Assembly: GCA_020726505.1 (NCBI GenBank)
Contig: JAHLEZ010000043.1
Span: forward strand, 297,189 to 361,188
DNA: 64,000 nt
Source: Leptodontidium sp. MPI-SDFR-AT-0119
Lineage: Eukaryota > Ascomycota > Leotiomycetes > Helotiales > Leptodontidiaceae
Direction of reading: 5' to 3'
Of the stretch, positions 27,584 through 38,529 are shown one piece after another. Position 1 is the stretch's first letter, and each line of letters starts with the position of its first letter. The translations under genes were made by a program, and so were the position numbers. The notes beneath the pieces are model-generated. The model searched no databases. It was not told the origin of the DNA and was given only the letters and a program-made list of their open reading frames with translations.

Positions 27584-29511
27584 GTTATGAGCCCCGTACG
27601 CGCTATTACGTAGTATTAGAAATTATAAAGACTCTAATTAGTAGTTTAGTAATAGTTTTATAGAGTAGCAGTGAGTTGTGTAGTGTTCTCCCCTATAAAA
27701 ACAACTCTTTAAGATTATTAAACTACCTTTATAAACTCTAAAATAGTTACTTTAACTCTAACAGTTATTCTTACGTCTAAATAAGAGATGTTTCCGCCGT
27801 GATTAATAAAACTAAAGGCTTAAGTAATAGTCCGGGGAATATAGTACTATATTAACTTTAATAGACTTAATTCTCTATATATAACTAATTTAGAACTTAC
27901 GCTACCTCCGACGATTAAAGAGCTTATATATATAAAAGACAAATATAAGTAGAACACGTGAAAAGTAGACATTCGGGACATTTTAAATAAGCTAGTGATT
28001 TTATTAGCACGCTTTAAGGATATAAAAAAAGAGTACTAGGCGTATTAACGCGATTATAATATACAGTATACGCGCTAGGCAGCGTCAAATCAATAATACT
28101 AAGTACTATAAGAATAAGTAAATTAGTCTGTGCCGTATATACTTTTAGAGCCTTATAAGGAGTAACTAATCGCTAAAGGACGCCTAACTCTCTAGAACTT
28201 AATATAAGAGCTTTAAAAGAAGTATACGCCGACCCCTAAGTAATATAAATAGCACTAGAGAGACGCGTATTTAGACGTATTAAAGACTAGTAAGTAAGGC
28301 TTAATACACTCGAATACATAATTAGACAACTAGTTTTAAGCTTTAGCTAGAGCGAAGTCTCTAAAGCTAAATGTCGTTAAAGGAACTAGCGCTATATAAA
28401 CGTTTTTAGAGACTGTCGCTGTAAGAGTTATACTAAAATAAAGTGCTAAGTAGCTCTAGAGGGTCTTAAAGGTTAATACTATAAGGGAAAAGCCTAGTCG
28501 CACGCTTAAAGAGTACGGCCGTATATTAGAAACTTACTTACAAGTAACTATTACTACTAAGAAGCGCTTAAATAAGAAAGGTACTAGGGGTAGTAGAGTA
28601 TATATAACGCTAGGAAGACGTAGTAATAGTACTAATAAGTGCCCTTATTAAAGGAAGCACGTATAGCTCTCTAGAGACTACTTTAGATTAAAGCTAACTC
28701 TAATAAGTCGTACTAAACGTTAAATATAACTCTTAAATAACGACAAGAAGTCAATTCGCTAACGTCTAGAGCTCTTAGAATATTAATAGTTACAAGAGAG
28801 GCTCTGAGAGAAGGGTTAGCTAGGCTTTAGCTCTAACTCCGGAGATAGTGCCTTTAATAAGGGTACTAAAGGCAAAGCCACGTGAGAAGGCAAGGGACTA
28901 ATAAAGGCTTAAAGAGAGTAAAGAAATAGTAACTTAATATAATAAAGGATATACTAGAAGTATAGTTTATAATAACTATATTAAAAGAGGTGTAATTACG
29001 AGGTCGCTCTTATATTAGTTACAATATATTTACTAAGAGTAATAGTTTGTAGTGACTATACTCGACGGTTATAGTAAGAGGTCGCTCCCTTATTAACTAA
29101 AATACACTTACTTTAGTATTACGACACTATATTATTAAACCTTTAGCGCTTTAATTAACCTTTAGAGGGTAGAAGCTATTGTTTCTGATGTTTTTAGGCC
29201 TACTAGTCTAGTATAAGCTTACTAGCTCTTTACTTTTAGCTTTTTAAGTACAAGTTACTTTATGGAAAGTCTATAGTGTTTCGTAGTAAAGGGGTTACTT
29301 AAATAAGGTGCCTTTATTTATTTATTTAAAGCGCTAAAATAAGACGGTACTACTTAAAGCGACGCGAACACATAAAGGGACGTATTTAGAAGTTAATTAG
29401 CTATTGTTTCGGCCTATATATTACTATATAATATACTTGCCTTTCTTTTATATATTAGACTCTTGTTAATTTAAGGGGTACACCTTAGAGTTCTGTTATA
29501 ACTAGGGGGTG

Positions 29512-29684
29512 TGTCGTGTAACACAGGTATACGCACGTGCCTAACTTACGTAAGCAGGCCAGTTAGTTATAAGGGTAGTTACAGACAGGAGCTCCCTTTT
29601 AGAAATCAGACACTTTTGCTACTACGTTGCAGCCACTATAAGAGCCATGCCGGCCGTCGATTAAGAGAGACCTTTTGCACGACA
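29512..29684 (+). repeat. 3' LTR of Gag-only element copy 1
   Basis: 173 bp, direct copy of 27411-27583, preceded by a purine tract and followed by the target duplication GCTCT. Confidence 0.85.
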
Positions 29685-29689
29685 GCTCT

Positions 29690-30361
29690 TATAGTACGTA
29701 ATTACTTTTTTAAAGCCATAATACCCTTAACTTTAAGTATATCGTATACTTTAGTATTCTTATAAGCCTTTAAGAAGTTCTTTATTTATTAGTTAACGTT
29801 GACTTTTCCCTTATGTGCCTTCTTTAAAACCTTATTATATTCCGTGACTATTATTATAAGGACCGACAATTCTAATAGTATTATGTCGCGCTAAAGTATA
29901 CTAATTAACGTTTGTAAGTTTAGGTCGCTTTTGCCGGCTAGTTCCTTAATTATAGAGTCTAAAAGCGAATCGTTTATTATTTTAGAAAGCTAATTATATA
30001 AAGCTATATACTTGTTGTTTTAGCTCGTTTATTTAGTAAGTATATACTAGTACTCCTTGGCTTGTGTTACGTAGATCTATTATACCTTTACAATTGTCGG
30101 GTATAAAGGTGGACTAACTTTTTTTAGACTTGTCCCTTTTATTAGGGCATTTGTTAATATAGTTAGGGTAAGTGTAATTTACGCGTTATTAGACGACTTA
30201 AGCGTTAAAGACGGTTATAGGTTTATTACTTTTTAAGCTATAATATTAGCGTAATATTAGTTTAACTAAGTCTTTATAACCTCTTACGTAGTGTTTTCAA
30301 GCGTTAAAGCCTTAAGTCGGTAGTTTGGGATATAACCTGTCGTAGGAGCGCTAGGGTTCAT
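29690..30361 (-). pseudogene. Copia-B Gag N-terminal remnant
   Basis: A start at 30361 (MNPSAPTTGYIPNYRL) is followed by a long frame on the minus strand interrupted by TAA and TAG that replace Gln and Trp codons. The position, 290 bp inside the 5' LTR, fits a copia Gag. Its sequence differs from the Gag of the neighbouring Gag-only element. Confidence 0.55.
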
Positions 30362-30654
30362 TATATTTAGTGCACTTATAAAGCTAATATAGAATGTCAA
30401 GCGCAAGTGCTATGTCGCCTAATCCTTCCGCGCCTTTAAATTATAGTCCGTAAGTAGCTTAAGAAGTAATATTATCGGTTTTAAGTATATATATATTCGA
30501 AGAGGTTTTGATAATTTGAGGGTTATTGACGGGCTTTTGAGTACTACTAGTACGTGTGTAAGGTAGCGGTGAGAAAGCCTTTATATACCTTTGTGGAGCC
30601 ACGTCGGCGCGTATATGCGACTAGGAAGCTTTAATAACTTACGGGGCTTATAAT

Positions 30655-30851
30655 TGTCGTGCAAGAGCACGCCTAAAGGCTTTATAAAGGCGAAATTAAC
30701 GTATTATTAAGGTATGCGTAGTATTATAATTAATTGTTATCTTCTCTACGTATGGTTTATTTAAGCTTCCTGAATATAGAAGTCGCGGGCGCTTTGGCCA
30801 TGGTGCCTTTGATTGGGTTCGCTTAGCCGGCCTACTATAACTTGCACGACA
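30655..30851 (-). repeat. 5' LTR of copia-B
   Basis: 197 bp. The minus-strand reading starts TGTCGTGCAAGTTATAG and is followed inward by a primer-binding-like ATTATAAGCCCCGTA. TAATA lies outside at 30852-30856. Confidence 0.82.
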
Positions 30852-31412
30852 TAATAATAGCGGTAATAATAAAGCTAACGCAGTCCTTAATTAACTAATT
30901 TACTTTTATTTATTAAGCGGGGGTAAGGCCCTTTATATTAGTAGGTTCTAGCGATACGTCGAAGAAACTCTAGGGCTTGTCCTCTGAGTCTAAGTCGAAT
31001 CCTTTAAAGCTATTTAATTCCTCCGAAAGAGTCTCGACTAAAGGAATAAGGGTATTAATAAAGCCTAATCGTAAAGGGGCGCTTCTTTTTCTAAAGCTTC
31101 GCTAACAAGGGGGAGAAGTTAGTAGTAATAATAAGGTAAAGTAAAGAAGTATTTAAGGTTATTAATCGATTTATTAATTAAATATACGTTTTAAAATAAT
31201 AATACGCGTTAAGTTATAATAAGGCAAGTTAATCGTAAGAGAATATTTAGCTTTTTTTAAGATAATTTATTATTAAGGCAAAGAGGTACTTATTTATTAA
31301 ATAAGCTAAGGTATTAAAGCTCGTTATTAATTTATTATAAGGGCAGGTCGATAGGGTATAAGACTAGATAAAATATAACGCTTTATAGCGAAGGGGTATT
31401 AGCCTTTTCTTA

Positions 31413-31700
31413 TATTATAATTAATAAGAGGTTAATACGGCGAGTTGACTTTAGCTTTATATTTAGGCTTAAAGCTACGCTTAGAATCGAGAAGAAAAGA
31501 TAAGGAGGAAAAGAAAGCCTTTATCGTATAAATATATAAAGGACCCTCTTAATAAGGCCTAACGTAGTCGAACGCCATTTACATTAATATGTCGCAGGCT
31601 CGCCACCTAGTCCTCCCGATTAGGCTTAGCGCCGTCGCATAGCCAGCGATGCTACGAGCCCGTGTCGGTTAGAATACGAGGCGCATCGTAGGTCGTAACA
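31413..31700 (-). repeat. 5' LTR of the Ty3-type element
   Basis: 288 bp, homologous to 8812-9113. On the minus strand it begins TGTTACGACCTACG. It joins the truncated copia-A copy directly at 31700/31701. Confidence 0.75.
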
Positions 31701-34203
31701 AATCGGTTATATAACTTCGTCATAAAGAAGACGCCTTTTGAAGGTTTATACAGTAAATTACTAACAATTAACTATATTCGCATACTAGGTTCTCTAATTT
31801 ACGTACTTGAGAATAAAAGAGCTCATAAGCTAGCTAATAAATCCGACAGGGGTATCCTTGCAAGTTTTGAGTTTTCTAATAACTACTTAGTTTATTTACT
31901 TAATAAAAGAGCCGTTATAAGCTCTAAAAACGTCTTAATTAAAGAGGATTTAATCCTTAAGGACGATATAACGGAGGAAACCGAATTCGACTATATAGTC
32001 GAAACACTTGAAGAGTTTGAAGGCGCTAGCGATGATACTACTAAGCTAATAAGTAGTATTAACGACGAAATACCTAAAAAAGGTAATATAAGCGAAAAGT
32101 CGCTTATCGACTAATTAGAGGGCGAGAAAACGGATTTTAAAAACGAATCCGACTTATTCGGACAAGAGCTTCCTTAAACGCTAAAGGCTAATAAAAGGCT
32201 TAATACGGCTAGTCCAGAAATACCTAAAGCGCCTATTAAAAGGCCTAGAAAGGATTATTCGAGCTGGGAGCCTAACGTCGTAACTAGAAACGCTAGTGCT
32301 AGCGCCAAAGACTCTAATAACTCTTCGAAAAATCAGCTAGTAATATAATTAAGCTTTAATACGGTTATTTGTTAACTAAATAACTAGTTAATTAAAGAGG
32401 AAAAAGAAGCTTTTTTTGTCTATAAAGACGCTAAGAGATTAGCTTCTATGGCTCTAATAAGCTCTAAAATAGACGAAGATCTGGAAAGGGGCCTAATAAA
32501 GCTACTTAAAGAGCTAGAGGTTAATAAAATTATTATTAAACGAGAAAAAGGCCTTTAAATTTATAAGCCTAAAAGCCTTAAAAAGGCTATGGCCTCTCCG
32601 TATAAGGACTATTAAATAAAAGCCATAGAAAAAGAAGCTAATTCCCTAGAAAATCACGAGACTTAGGAAATAGTGCTAAAAGACGCTAGTAAGGCTTATA
32701 AGCCTTTAAAAACGAGGTGAGTATATAAAATTAAAGAATCACCTAATTTCTTCGAATTCAAAGCTAGATTCGTTACTAAAGGGTTCGAGTAACTTTATAG
32801 CCTTAACTACGTAGACACGTTTACTAGCGTAATAAAATAAATAACTTGGCGACTAATATTCGCCCTAGCGGTCCTTTACGATTAAGTTATATAGAAAGTC
32901 AATATGATTTCGGCTTTTACACAGAGTAATATTGACGTAAATACTTTATATATCGTACCCCTAGAGGGTATAAACGCCTAAAAATACGCTAGTAAACTAC
33001 TCCTGCTTAATAAAGCCTTATACGGGCTAAAACAGTCAGCTAGGCTCTAGTTTATTACACTAAAAGAAGTCTTAGTGAAAAAACTCGGCTTTAAAGCCTT
33101 AACTACCGAGAATTACATCTTAATTAATAAGGAGCAATAGCTTATAGTCTTTATTTACGTAGACGACTTAGTAATAATTAGCCTAAACGTTAATAATATT
33201 AAATCCTTTATTCTAGAGCTCAAAAAGCTCTTTAAATTAAAGGATTTAGTGCTAATAAAGGACTACTTAAGTATAAATATCGAGTACAACCTACACAAAG
33301 GTTATATAAAGCTATACTAAGAGAGTTATATTAAGAAAGTGCTAGCGCGGTTTAATATAACCGATTATAAGCCTAAATATACACTAATAGATTTAAAGGT
33401 TAAATTAGAACTTAATCTTAATTAAGCTAATAAAGAGGAAATAAACTATTTTTAGCAAATAATAGGCTGCCTCTTATTTTTAACGCTGGCTACTAGACCC
33501 GATATTTGCTATACAGTTATAAAGCTCGCTCGATTTACTAGTAACACTAGCGCCTATTATATAATTACCCTTAAAAACGTGCTTAAATACCTAAAGGATT
33601 AAAAAAGCTAGGGCTAATCTATGAAAAAAGCCCTAGTTGATATATAAGCGGCTATTACGACGCCGACTACGCCGGAGATATTAGTACGGCTAAATCGACT
33701 AGCGGCTTGAGCTTTTACTTAGTTAGTTGCTTAATAAGCTGGAAAAGCAAGCTACAAAGTATTATAGCTCAAAGTACTATTAAGGCCGAATACATAGCTA
33801 TTAATTTGGCTTTTAAAGAGGCTGTTTATATAAAGCAGCTTCTAACCGAATTAGGCTATTATATATAGGAACGATTTCCTGTTTATATAAATAACAACGG
33901 CGCTCTCTTATTAGTTAATAACTCTCAATTCCACGAGAGGACTAAGTATATTGCCGTTAAATATTACTACGTTCGAGACCTTATAAACTAAGGCGAAATA
34001 GACTTAATTTATATAAAAGGGTCTAAACAAAAAGCCGACGGCTTTATTAAGCCGCTAGACAAGCCTAAATTTATTAAATTCATAAGGCATTTAAGACTAG
34101 CCGAATAAGGCTAAAGCGAAGGAAATAGATTGGAATTTTGGATTTCTTTCTTTTATTTACCCTTATTAAGGGAAAATCATATAAGACCTTTTAAAAGGCT
34201 TAC

Positions 34204-34376
34204 TGTCGTGCAAAAGGTCTCTCTTAATCGACGGCCGGCATAGCTCTTATGGTGGCTGTAACGTGGTCGCAAAAGTGTCTGATTTCTAGAAGGGAGCTCT
34301 TGTCTATAACTGCCCCTATAACTAACTAGCTTACTTACGTAGGCTAGGCACGTGCGCATACTTATGTTACACGACA
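34204..34376 (-). repeat. 3' LTR of Gag-only element copy 2
   Basis: 173 bp with TGTCGTG...ACGACA ends. A purine tract (minus strand AACTGGGGGGTA) lies immediately inside. Confidence 0.85.
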
Positions 34377-36287
34377 TACCCCCCAGTTATAACAGAACTC
34401 TAAGGTGTACTCCCTAGATTAATAAGAGTCTAATATATAAAAGAAAGGCAAGTATATTATATAATAATATATAAGCCAAAATAATAATTAATTAACTTCT
34501 AAATACGTCCCTTCACGTGTCTACGTCGCTTTAAGTAGTGCCGTCTTATTTTAGCGCTCTAAATAAATAAATAAAGGCACCTTATTTAAGTAACCCCTTT
34601 ACTACAAAACACTATAGACTTTTTATAAAGTAACTCGTACTTAAAGAGCCAAAAGTAAAGAGCTAGTAAGCTTACACTAAACTAGTAGGCCTAAAAACAT
34701 CAGAAACAATAGCTTCTACCCTCTAAAGGTTAATTAAAGCGCTAAAGGTTTAATAATATAGTGTCGTAATACTAAAGTAAGTGTATTTTAGTTAATAAGG
34801 GAGCGACCTCTTATTATAACTGTCGAGTATAGCCACTATAAACTATTACTCTTAGTAAGTATATTATAACTAGTATAAGAGCGACCTCGTAACTACACCT
34901 CTTTTAATATAACTACTGTAAATTATACTTCTAGTATATCCTTTATTATATTAAGTCATTATTTCTTTACTCTCTTTAAGCCTCTATTAGTCCCTTACCT
35001 TCTCACGTGGCTTTGCCTTTAGTACCTTTATTAGAGGCACTATCTTTAGAGCCAGAGCCAGAGCCTAGCCAACCCTTCTCTCGAAGCCTTTCCCGTAATT
35101 GTTAGTACTTTAAGAGCTCTAGACGTTAATAAATTGACTTCTTGTCGTCGTTTAAGAGCTATATTTGACGTTTAGTACGACTTATTAGAGCTAACTTTAG
35201 TCTAAAGTAGTCTCTAGGGAGCTATACGTGCTTCCTTTGACAAGGGCACTTATTAGTACTATTATTACGTTCTCTTAACGTTATATATACTTTACTACCC
35301 CTAGTACTTTTTAGCGGCAGTAGTCACTTATAAGTAAGTTTTTAATATACGGCCGTACTTTTTAAGCGTGTGACTAGGCTTTTCCTTTATAGTATCAGCC
35401 TCTAAGACTCTCTAGAGCTACTTAGTACTCTATTTTAATATAACCCTTATAGTGACAGTCTCTAAAAACGTTTATATAGCGCTAGTTCCCTTAACGACAT
35501 TTAACTTTAGAGACTTCGCTTTAGTTAAAGCCTAGAACTAGTTATTTAATTATATATTTAAGTATATTAAGCCTTACTTGTTAGTCTTTAATACGTCTAA
35601 ATACGCGTCTCTCCGGTACTATTTATACTACTTAGGGGTCGGCGTATACTTCTTCTAAAGCTCTCGTATTAAGTTCTAAAGAGTTAGGCGTCTTTTAGCG
35701 ATTAGTTACTCCTTATAAGGCTCTAAAAGTATATACGATATAGACTAGTTTACTTATTCCTATAGTACTTAGTACTATTAATTTGACGCTACTTAACGTG
35801 TATACTATATACTATAGTCGCGTTAGTACGCCTAGTACTCCTTTTTTATATCCTTAAAGCGTACTAGTAAAATCGCTGGCTTATCTAAAATGTCCTAAAT
35901 ATTTACTTCTTACGTGTTTTGCTTATACTTATCTTTTATATATATAAGCTCTTTAATCGTTAGAAGTAACGTAAGTTCTAAATTAGTTATATATAGAGAA
36001 TTAAGTCTGTTAGGGTTAATATAGTGTTATATTCCCCGGACTATTACTTAAGCCTTTAACTTTATTAGCCACGGCGGAAACATCTCTCGTTTAGACGTAA
36101 AAGTAACTATTAGAGTTAAAGTAATTATTTTAAAGTCTACGAAGGTAGTTTAATAATCTTAAAGAGTTATTTTTATAAGGGAGAACATTATATAATTCAC
36201 TACTACTCTATAGAACTATTATTAAACCGCTAATTAAAGTCTTTGTAGTTTCTAATACTACGTAATAGTGTGTACGGGGCTTATAAC

Positions 36288-36460
36288 TGTCGTGTAAAAG
36301 GTCTCTCTTAATCGACGGCCGGCATAGCTCTTATAGTAACTATAACGTGGTGGCAAAAGTGTCTGATTTCTAGAAGGGAGCTCCTGTCTGCAACTGCCCC
36401 TATAACTAACTGGCCTGCTTACGTAGGCTAGGCACGTGCGCATACCTGTGTTGCACGACA
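36288..36460 (-). repeat. 5' LTR of Gag-only element copy 2
   Basis: 173 bp. The primer-binding-like TTATAAGCCCCGTA lies immediately inside on the minus strand, and CTTAC follows outside. Confidence 0.85.
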
Positions 36461-36608
36461 CTTACTTTATGTATTTCCTTTATAACTGGCTTACCCTCCG
36501 CAAAGGGATATTTTATATATTAAATCTATTCTTGTAAATACAAGCTCTGCTTTAAAGCTAACTTGTATATGAGCTTATAAGGCTATTAAGGCACTCATTA
36601 AGAGGGCG

Positions 36609-36868
36609 TGTTAGATTTGACTTCGGTAACTCGTGCCGATTCTACGCTAGAGAACAGCCGAAGTAATCTCCACTGCTTACGCGGCTCGGAAATTACTCTT
36701 GTATTCGATTACGTAGTCGTCGAAGCTTCTAGAGAAGCTAATATTATGTATATAACTACCGAAGAGCCCTTATGGCTCTTCTCTCAAGTAAGCAATTTAC
36801 TTTGTCTCTAATCACTTGTCCTCACCTACTGCGCTTCCTCTTTTCTGATTAGCCCACCTATATGCACA
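36609..36868 (+). repeat. 3' LTR of copia-A copy 2 (internally deleted)
   Basis: 260 bp, homologous to the 293-bp copia-A LTR but lacking about 30 bp between two GATTACGTAGT repeats, probably lost by recombination or slippage between them. The end reads TATGCACA in place of TTTTCACA. Confidence 0.85.
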
Positions 36869-37530
36869 ACGTCAAGCTCAAACAAAGCCTTAGAAATTAA
36901 TAGCAATAAAAAACAGAATAGACAAGTAAAAATATTAAAGCTAATATTCTAGTAATCGTTATTCGCGACGCTATTAAAATTAAGAATACGAAGGTAGCTA
37001 AGAAACGCTAAGAGAGGTTTAATACCCAGATACGACAAATAAGTATCCGAAACAATGTTCTAAAGCGTAAATCTAATACTTTAAAAATTAAGATTCAGAA
37101 GTAGACTAATCTCAAAGATACTAGTATAACTATCGTTATAAAGGCTAGTTTAGATAAGGCAAATGCTTAAGTAGAGTACGATAAAGTTATTAAATAAAAG
37201 ACCAACTTATAGTAAAAGTACGATACCGAAAACCGGATAAAAGCAAAGCGCTTAAAATAACTTTAAATAGACCCGGTTTTAAAGTATATACACCCTAATT
37301 ATAGTGTTTTAGACTTAGCGATTATCGACATAAAAGCTAAAGCATAAGTAACCTATCTTAGTATTCTAAAAGTCCCGGAATCCTACTAAGAAAGCTTTAT
37401 TATTAATACCCAAGGCGATCGTTTTGTATTTAATTCTTAATAAGACTTTATAATTATACCCCTAGTAGTATTAATTGCCTAAGAGGAGCACGCATTTTAG
37501 GAGGAAGAAGTGAGGATTTTATTAAGATAA
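36869..37530 (+). pseudogene. RIPed open-frame remnant, possibly the C-terminal part of a DNA transposase
   Basis: One frame can be followed for about 220 codons with TAA and TAG only at plausible Gln positions. It is rich in Lys, Gln and Ile and has a predicted coiled-coil character (KAKRLKQL-type repeats). No catalytic motif is seen. The position next to a transposon junction and the Lys-rich coiled-coil style would suit the C-terminus of a pogo/Fot1-type transposase, but that is a guess. Confidence 0.3.
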
Positions 37531-38041
37531 TGAGATTATGTTAATTCTCTTTTATTTATATATAAATTATATTATATAAAACGGAAACTAAGTATTTCTA
37601 AATCATTTAAGGTAATATAATATATATCCTTACTTTTAATATAAAATGTATCGTATCGTAAACAAGAAGGTTAGGACTATCTAAATTCCCTTTATTTTAG
37701 TAAGAAATAAGGGTACCCGTGATAAGCGAGCCCTCTTAGCTCCCCTCCTAAGGCATTTAGGCAAGCGGATATTTCAAATATTCGGATATTCCAAATACAC
37801 CGACTACCAGAGGTGGGGAGTGGGAACCGACAATTATCGCTCGGACGATAGTATGGCTCAAATGCCCCGAGGTCCGAACCGCCGATCATGCATTTACGTC
37901 GAGCCTTTCAATAACACGCATCGCGCGCCATAATTACCTCTCCGTTGAACTTAGTCTGGATGTCCATTTCCTGATCTTCCCTAAAGAATAGAACAACACA
38001 TCAGCTACTTTTTTGCATTCAAAATCGAGCAAAAAATAGCC
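37531..38041. other. Boundary between the transposon island and the gene cluster
   Basis: AT-rich RIP-like sequence ends near 37.7 kb and normal base composition begins. No gene is supported here. The 37.74-38.04 kb part holds the presumed promoter of the DUF4267-like gene. Confidence 0.6.
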
Positions 38042-38529
38042 ATGCAAGAATTAAGCACCCTGCTATCTTACCCGAACATCCTTGATGTTGCCACCTTTGG
38101 GGTGAGCTCACTTCTTATCTACTCTGGGGTGGTAGGAGCTTATATCGATCCTCTTGGCTGTAAGTACTCTTCAAAGAACCCATCGCTTCTACAGCTCTTT
38201 GAATTCTCACTAACGAGAATGCCCATAATTTAGGGGTCAGAGGCTTTGGCCTCCCTACAGCCACAGCGGATCAAGCTCTCCTCTTCCCTTGTGCGACGGG
38301 CCGGAATCTTGGCGCTGGCTGTTTCGTGTTGATCATGACTTTTCTGGGCGAGAGAAAGCTGCTGGGGATATTTCTCTTGTGTTGGGGGTTTGGAGCCGGG
38401 ATCGCGGACTCCAAGGTCCTTTACGATCACCCGCAGGGGCAGGGTGTAGGGAAACATATGCTGTCATTTATGATATGTATGACATTGAGTGCTCTTCTAA
38501 TGAGCTCGGAAGCGGAGCGTAGAACATAA
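38042..38529 (+). CDS. Small membrane protein, DUF4267-like
   Basis: Two exons, 38042-38159 and 38234-38529, joined by a 74-bp intron (GTAAGT donor, CACTAAC branch-like site, TAG acceptor), give 137 residues. The split Trp codon and the shared frame support the junction. The protein starts with a hydrophobic helix (about residues 17-35). After a FGLP segment and an ATGRNLGAG motif it has two more hydrophobic stretches with LGERKLLGIFLLCWGFGAG, the pattern of DUF4267 proteins as I recall them. The biochemical function of the family is not known to me. It is the first gene after the transposon island and reads towards the DsbA-like gene, so it may or may not belong to the polyketide cluster. 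Confidence 0.65.

Larger units (their letters stand above)
27411..29684 (+). mobile_element. Gag-only LTR element, copy 1
   Basis: Two 173-bp LTRs (27411-27583 and 29512-29684) with TGTCGTG...ACGACA ends, flanked by GCTCT on both sides (27406-27410 and 29685-29689). A TTATGAGCCCCGTA run directly follows the 5' LTR and a purine tract (CTAGGGGGTG) precedes the 3' LTR. The 1.93-kb interior, read through stops, gives a Gag-like region with KKEYWAYWRDYSIWYTRW-like tryptophan-rich sequence (seen best in copy 2) and a CXCX3H zinc-knuckle-like motif near 28.65 kb. There is no integrase or reverse transcriptase. It lies in copia-B, and its LTR ends and primer site resemble those of copia-B, which may mobilise it. 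Confidence 0.85.
14485..30851 (-). mobile_element. Copia-B: Ty1/copia retrotransposon, RIPed, with two nested insertions
   Basis: Two 197-bp LTRs (14485-14681 and 30655-30851) begin TGTCGTG and end CACGACA, and the element is flanked on both sides by TAATA (14480-14484 and 30852-30856). A purine tract abuts the low-coordinate LTR (GCGAGGGGTA on the minus strand). A primer-binding-like TTATAAGCCCCGTA run abuts the high-coordinate LTR. On the minus strand the order is Gag (from about 30361), GAG-pre-integrase, integrase, reverse transcriptase, RNase H, which is copia order. Net length without copia-A and the Gag-only element is about 7.95 kb, long for copia, so 14.9-15.9 kb may hold further foreign sequence. 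Confidence 0.82.
8812..31700 (-). mobile_element. Ty3-type LTR retrotransposon split by nested copia insertions
   Basis: Two direct LTR copies (8812-9113 and 31413-31700) bound an element read on the minus strand. Removing the copia-B insertion (14485-30851 plus one 5-bp duplication) leaves about 6.5 kb, normal for this group. A polypurine tract (AAGAGGGGGGAG, minus strand, around 9116-9130) lies directly inside the low-coordinate LTR, as expected for the 3' end of a minus-strand element. Reverse transcriptase is at about 11.6-12.5 kb and a mutated Gag zinc knuckle near 13.5 kb. The five bases outside the two LTRs do not match (CGAGT versus AATCG), so one side may be rearranged. Confidence 0.72.
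34204..36460 (-). mobile_element. Gag-only LTR element, copy 2 (inverted)
   Basis: LTRs at 34204-34376 and 36288-36460 (173 bp each), flanked by CTTAC on both sides (34199-34203 and 36461-36465). It is homologous to 27411-29684 along the full length in the opposite orientation. The interior keeps a Trp-rich Gag-like region and a CPCQRKH zinc-knuckle-like motif at about 35.24 kb, all on the minus strand with stops. Two independent insertions with the same structure show that this is a real mobile family and not a deletion product of one copy. Confidence 0.87.
31701..36868 (+). mobile_element. Copia-A copy 2: 5'-truncated, RIPed, split by Gag-only element copy 2
   Basis: Homologous to copia-A from the integrase C-terminal region (copia-A position about 22636) to the 3' LTR. 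It has many extra stops and mostly transition differences, so it is older or more heavily RIPed than copia-A. The 5' boundary coincides exactly with the end of the Ty3-type LTR. Reverse transcriptase (VDDLVIISLN near 33170) and RNase H (33.65-34.0 kb) are recognisable but broken. The Gag-only element sits at 34204-36460 with a CTTAC duplication, just downstream of the pol end. The 3' LTR is at 36609-36868. No target duplication for the copy itself is seen. Confidence 0.85.

Noticed and set aside
27410..27613. Four similar 65-84-residue open frames beginning MSCNT/MSCNI in the Gag-only element LTRs
   Set aside because: They lie within or across LTR ends and are similar only because the LTRs are; no protein features.
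14485..30851. The TGTCGTGCAA...TTGCACGACA repeats as independent TIR MITEs
   Set aside because: Copies pair as direct LTRs of equal length around internal sequence, with 5-bp target duplications and adjoining primer and purine sites, so they are LTRs.
1..37700. CRISPR-like or centromeric repeat array
   Set aside because: AT richness comes from RIP of recognisable retrotransposons; there is no regular array of spaced repeats.
37706..37740. GGTACCCGTGATAAGCGAGCC as a pogo/Fot1 terminal repeat
   Set aside because: It resembles such ends in style, but no partner repeat was found in the window.
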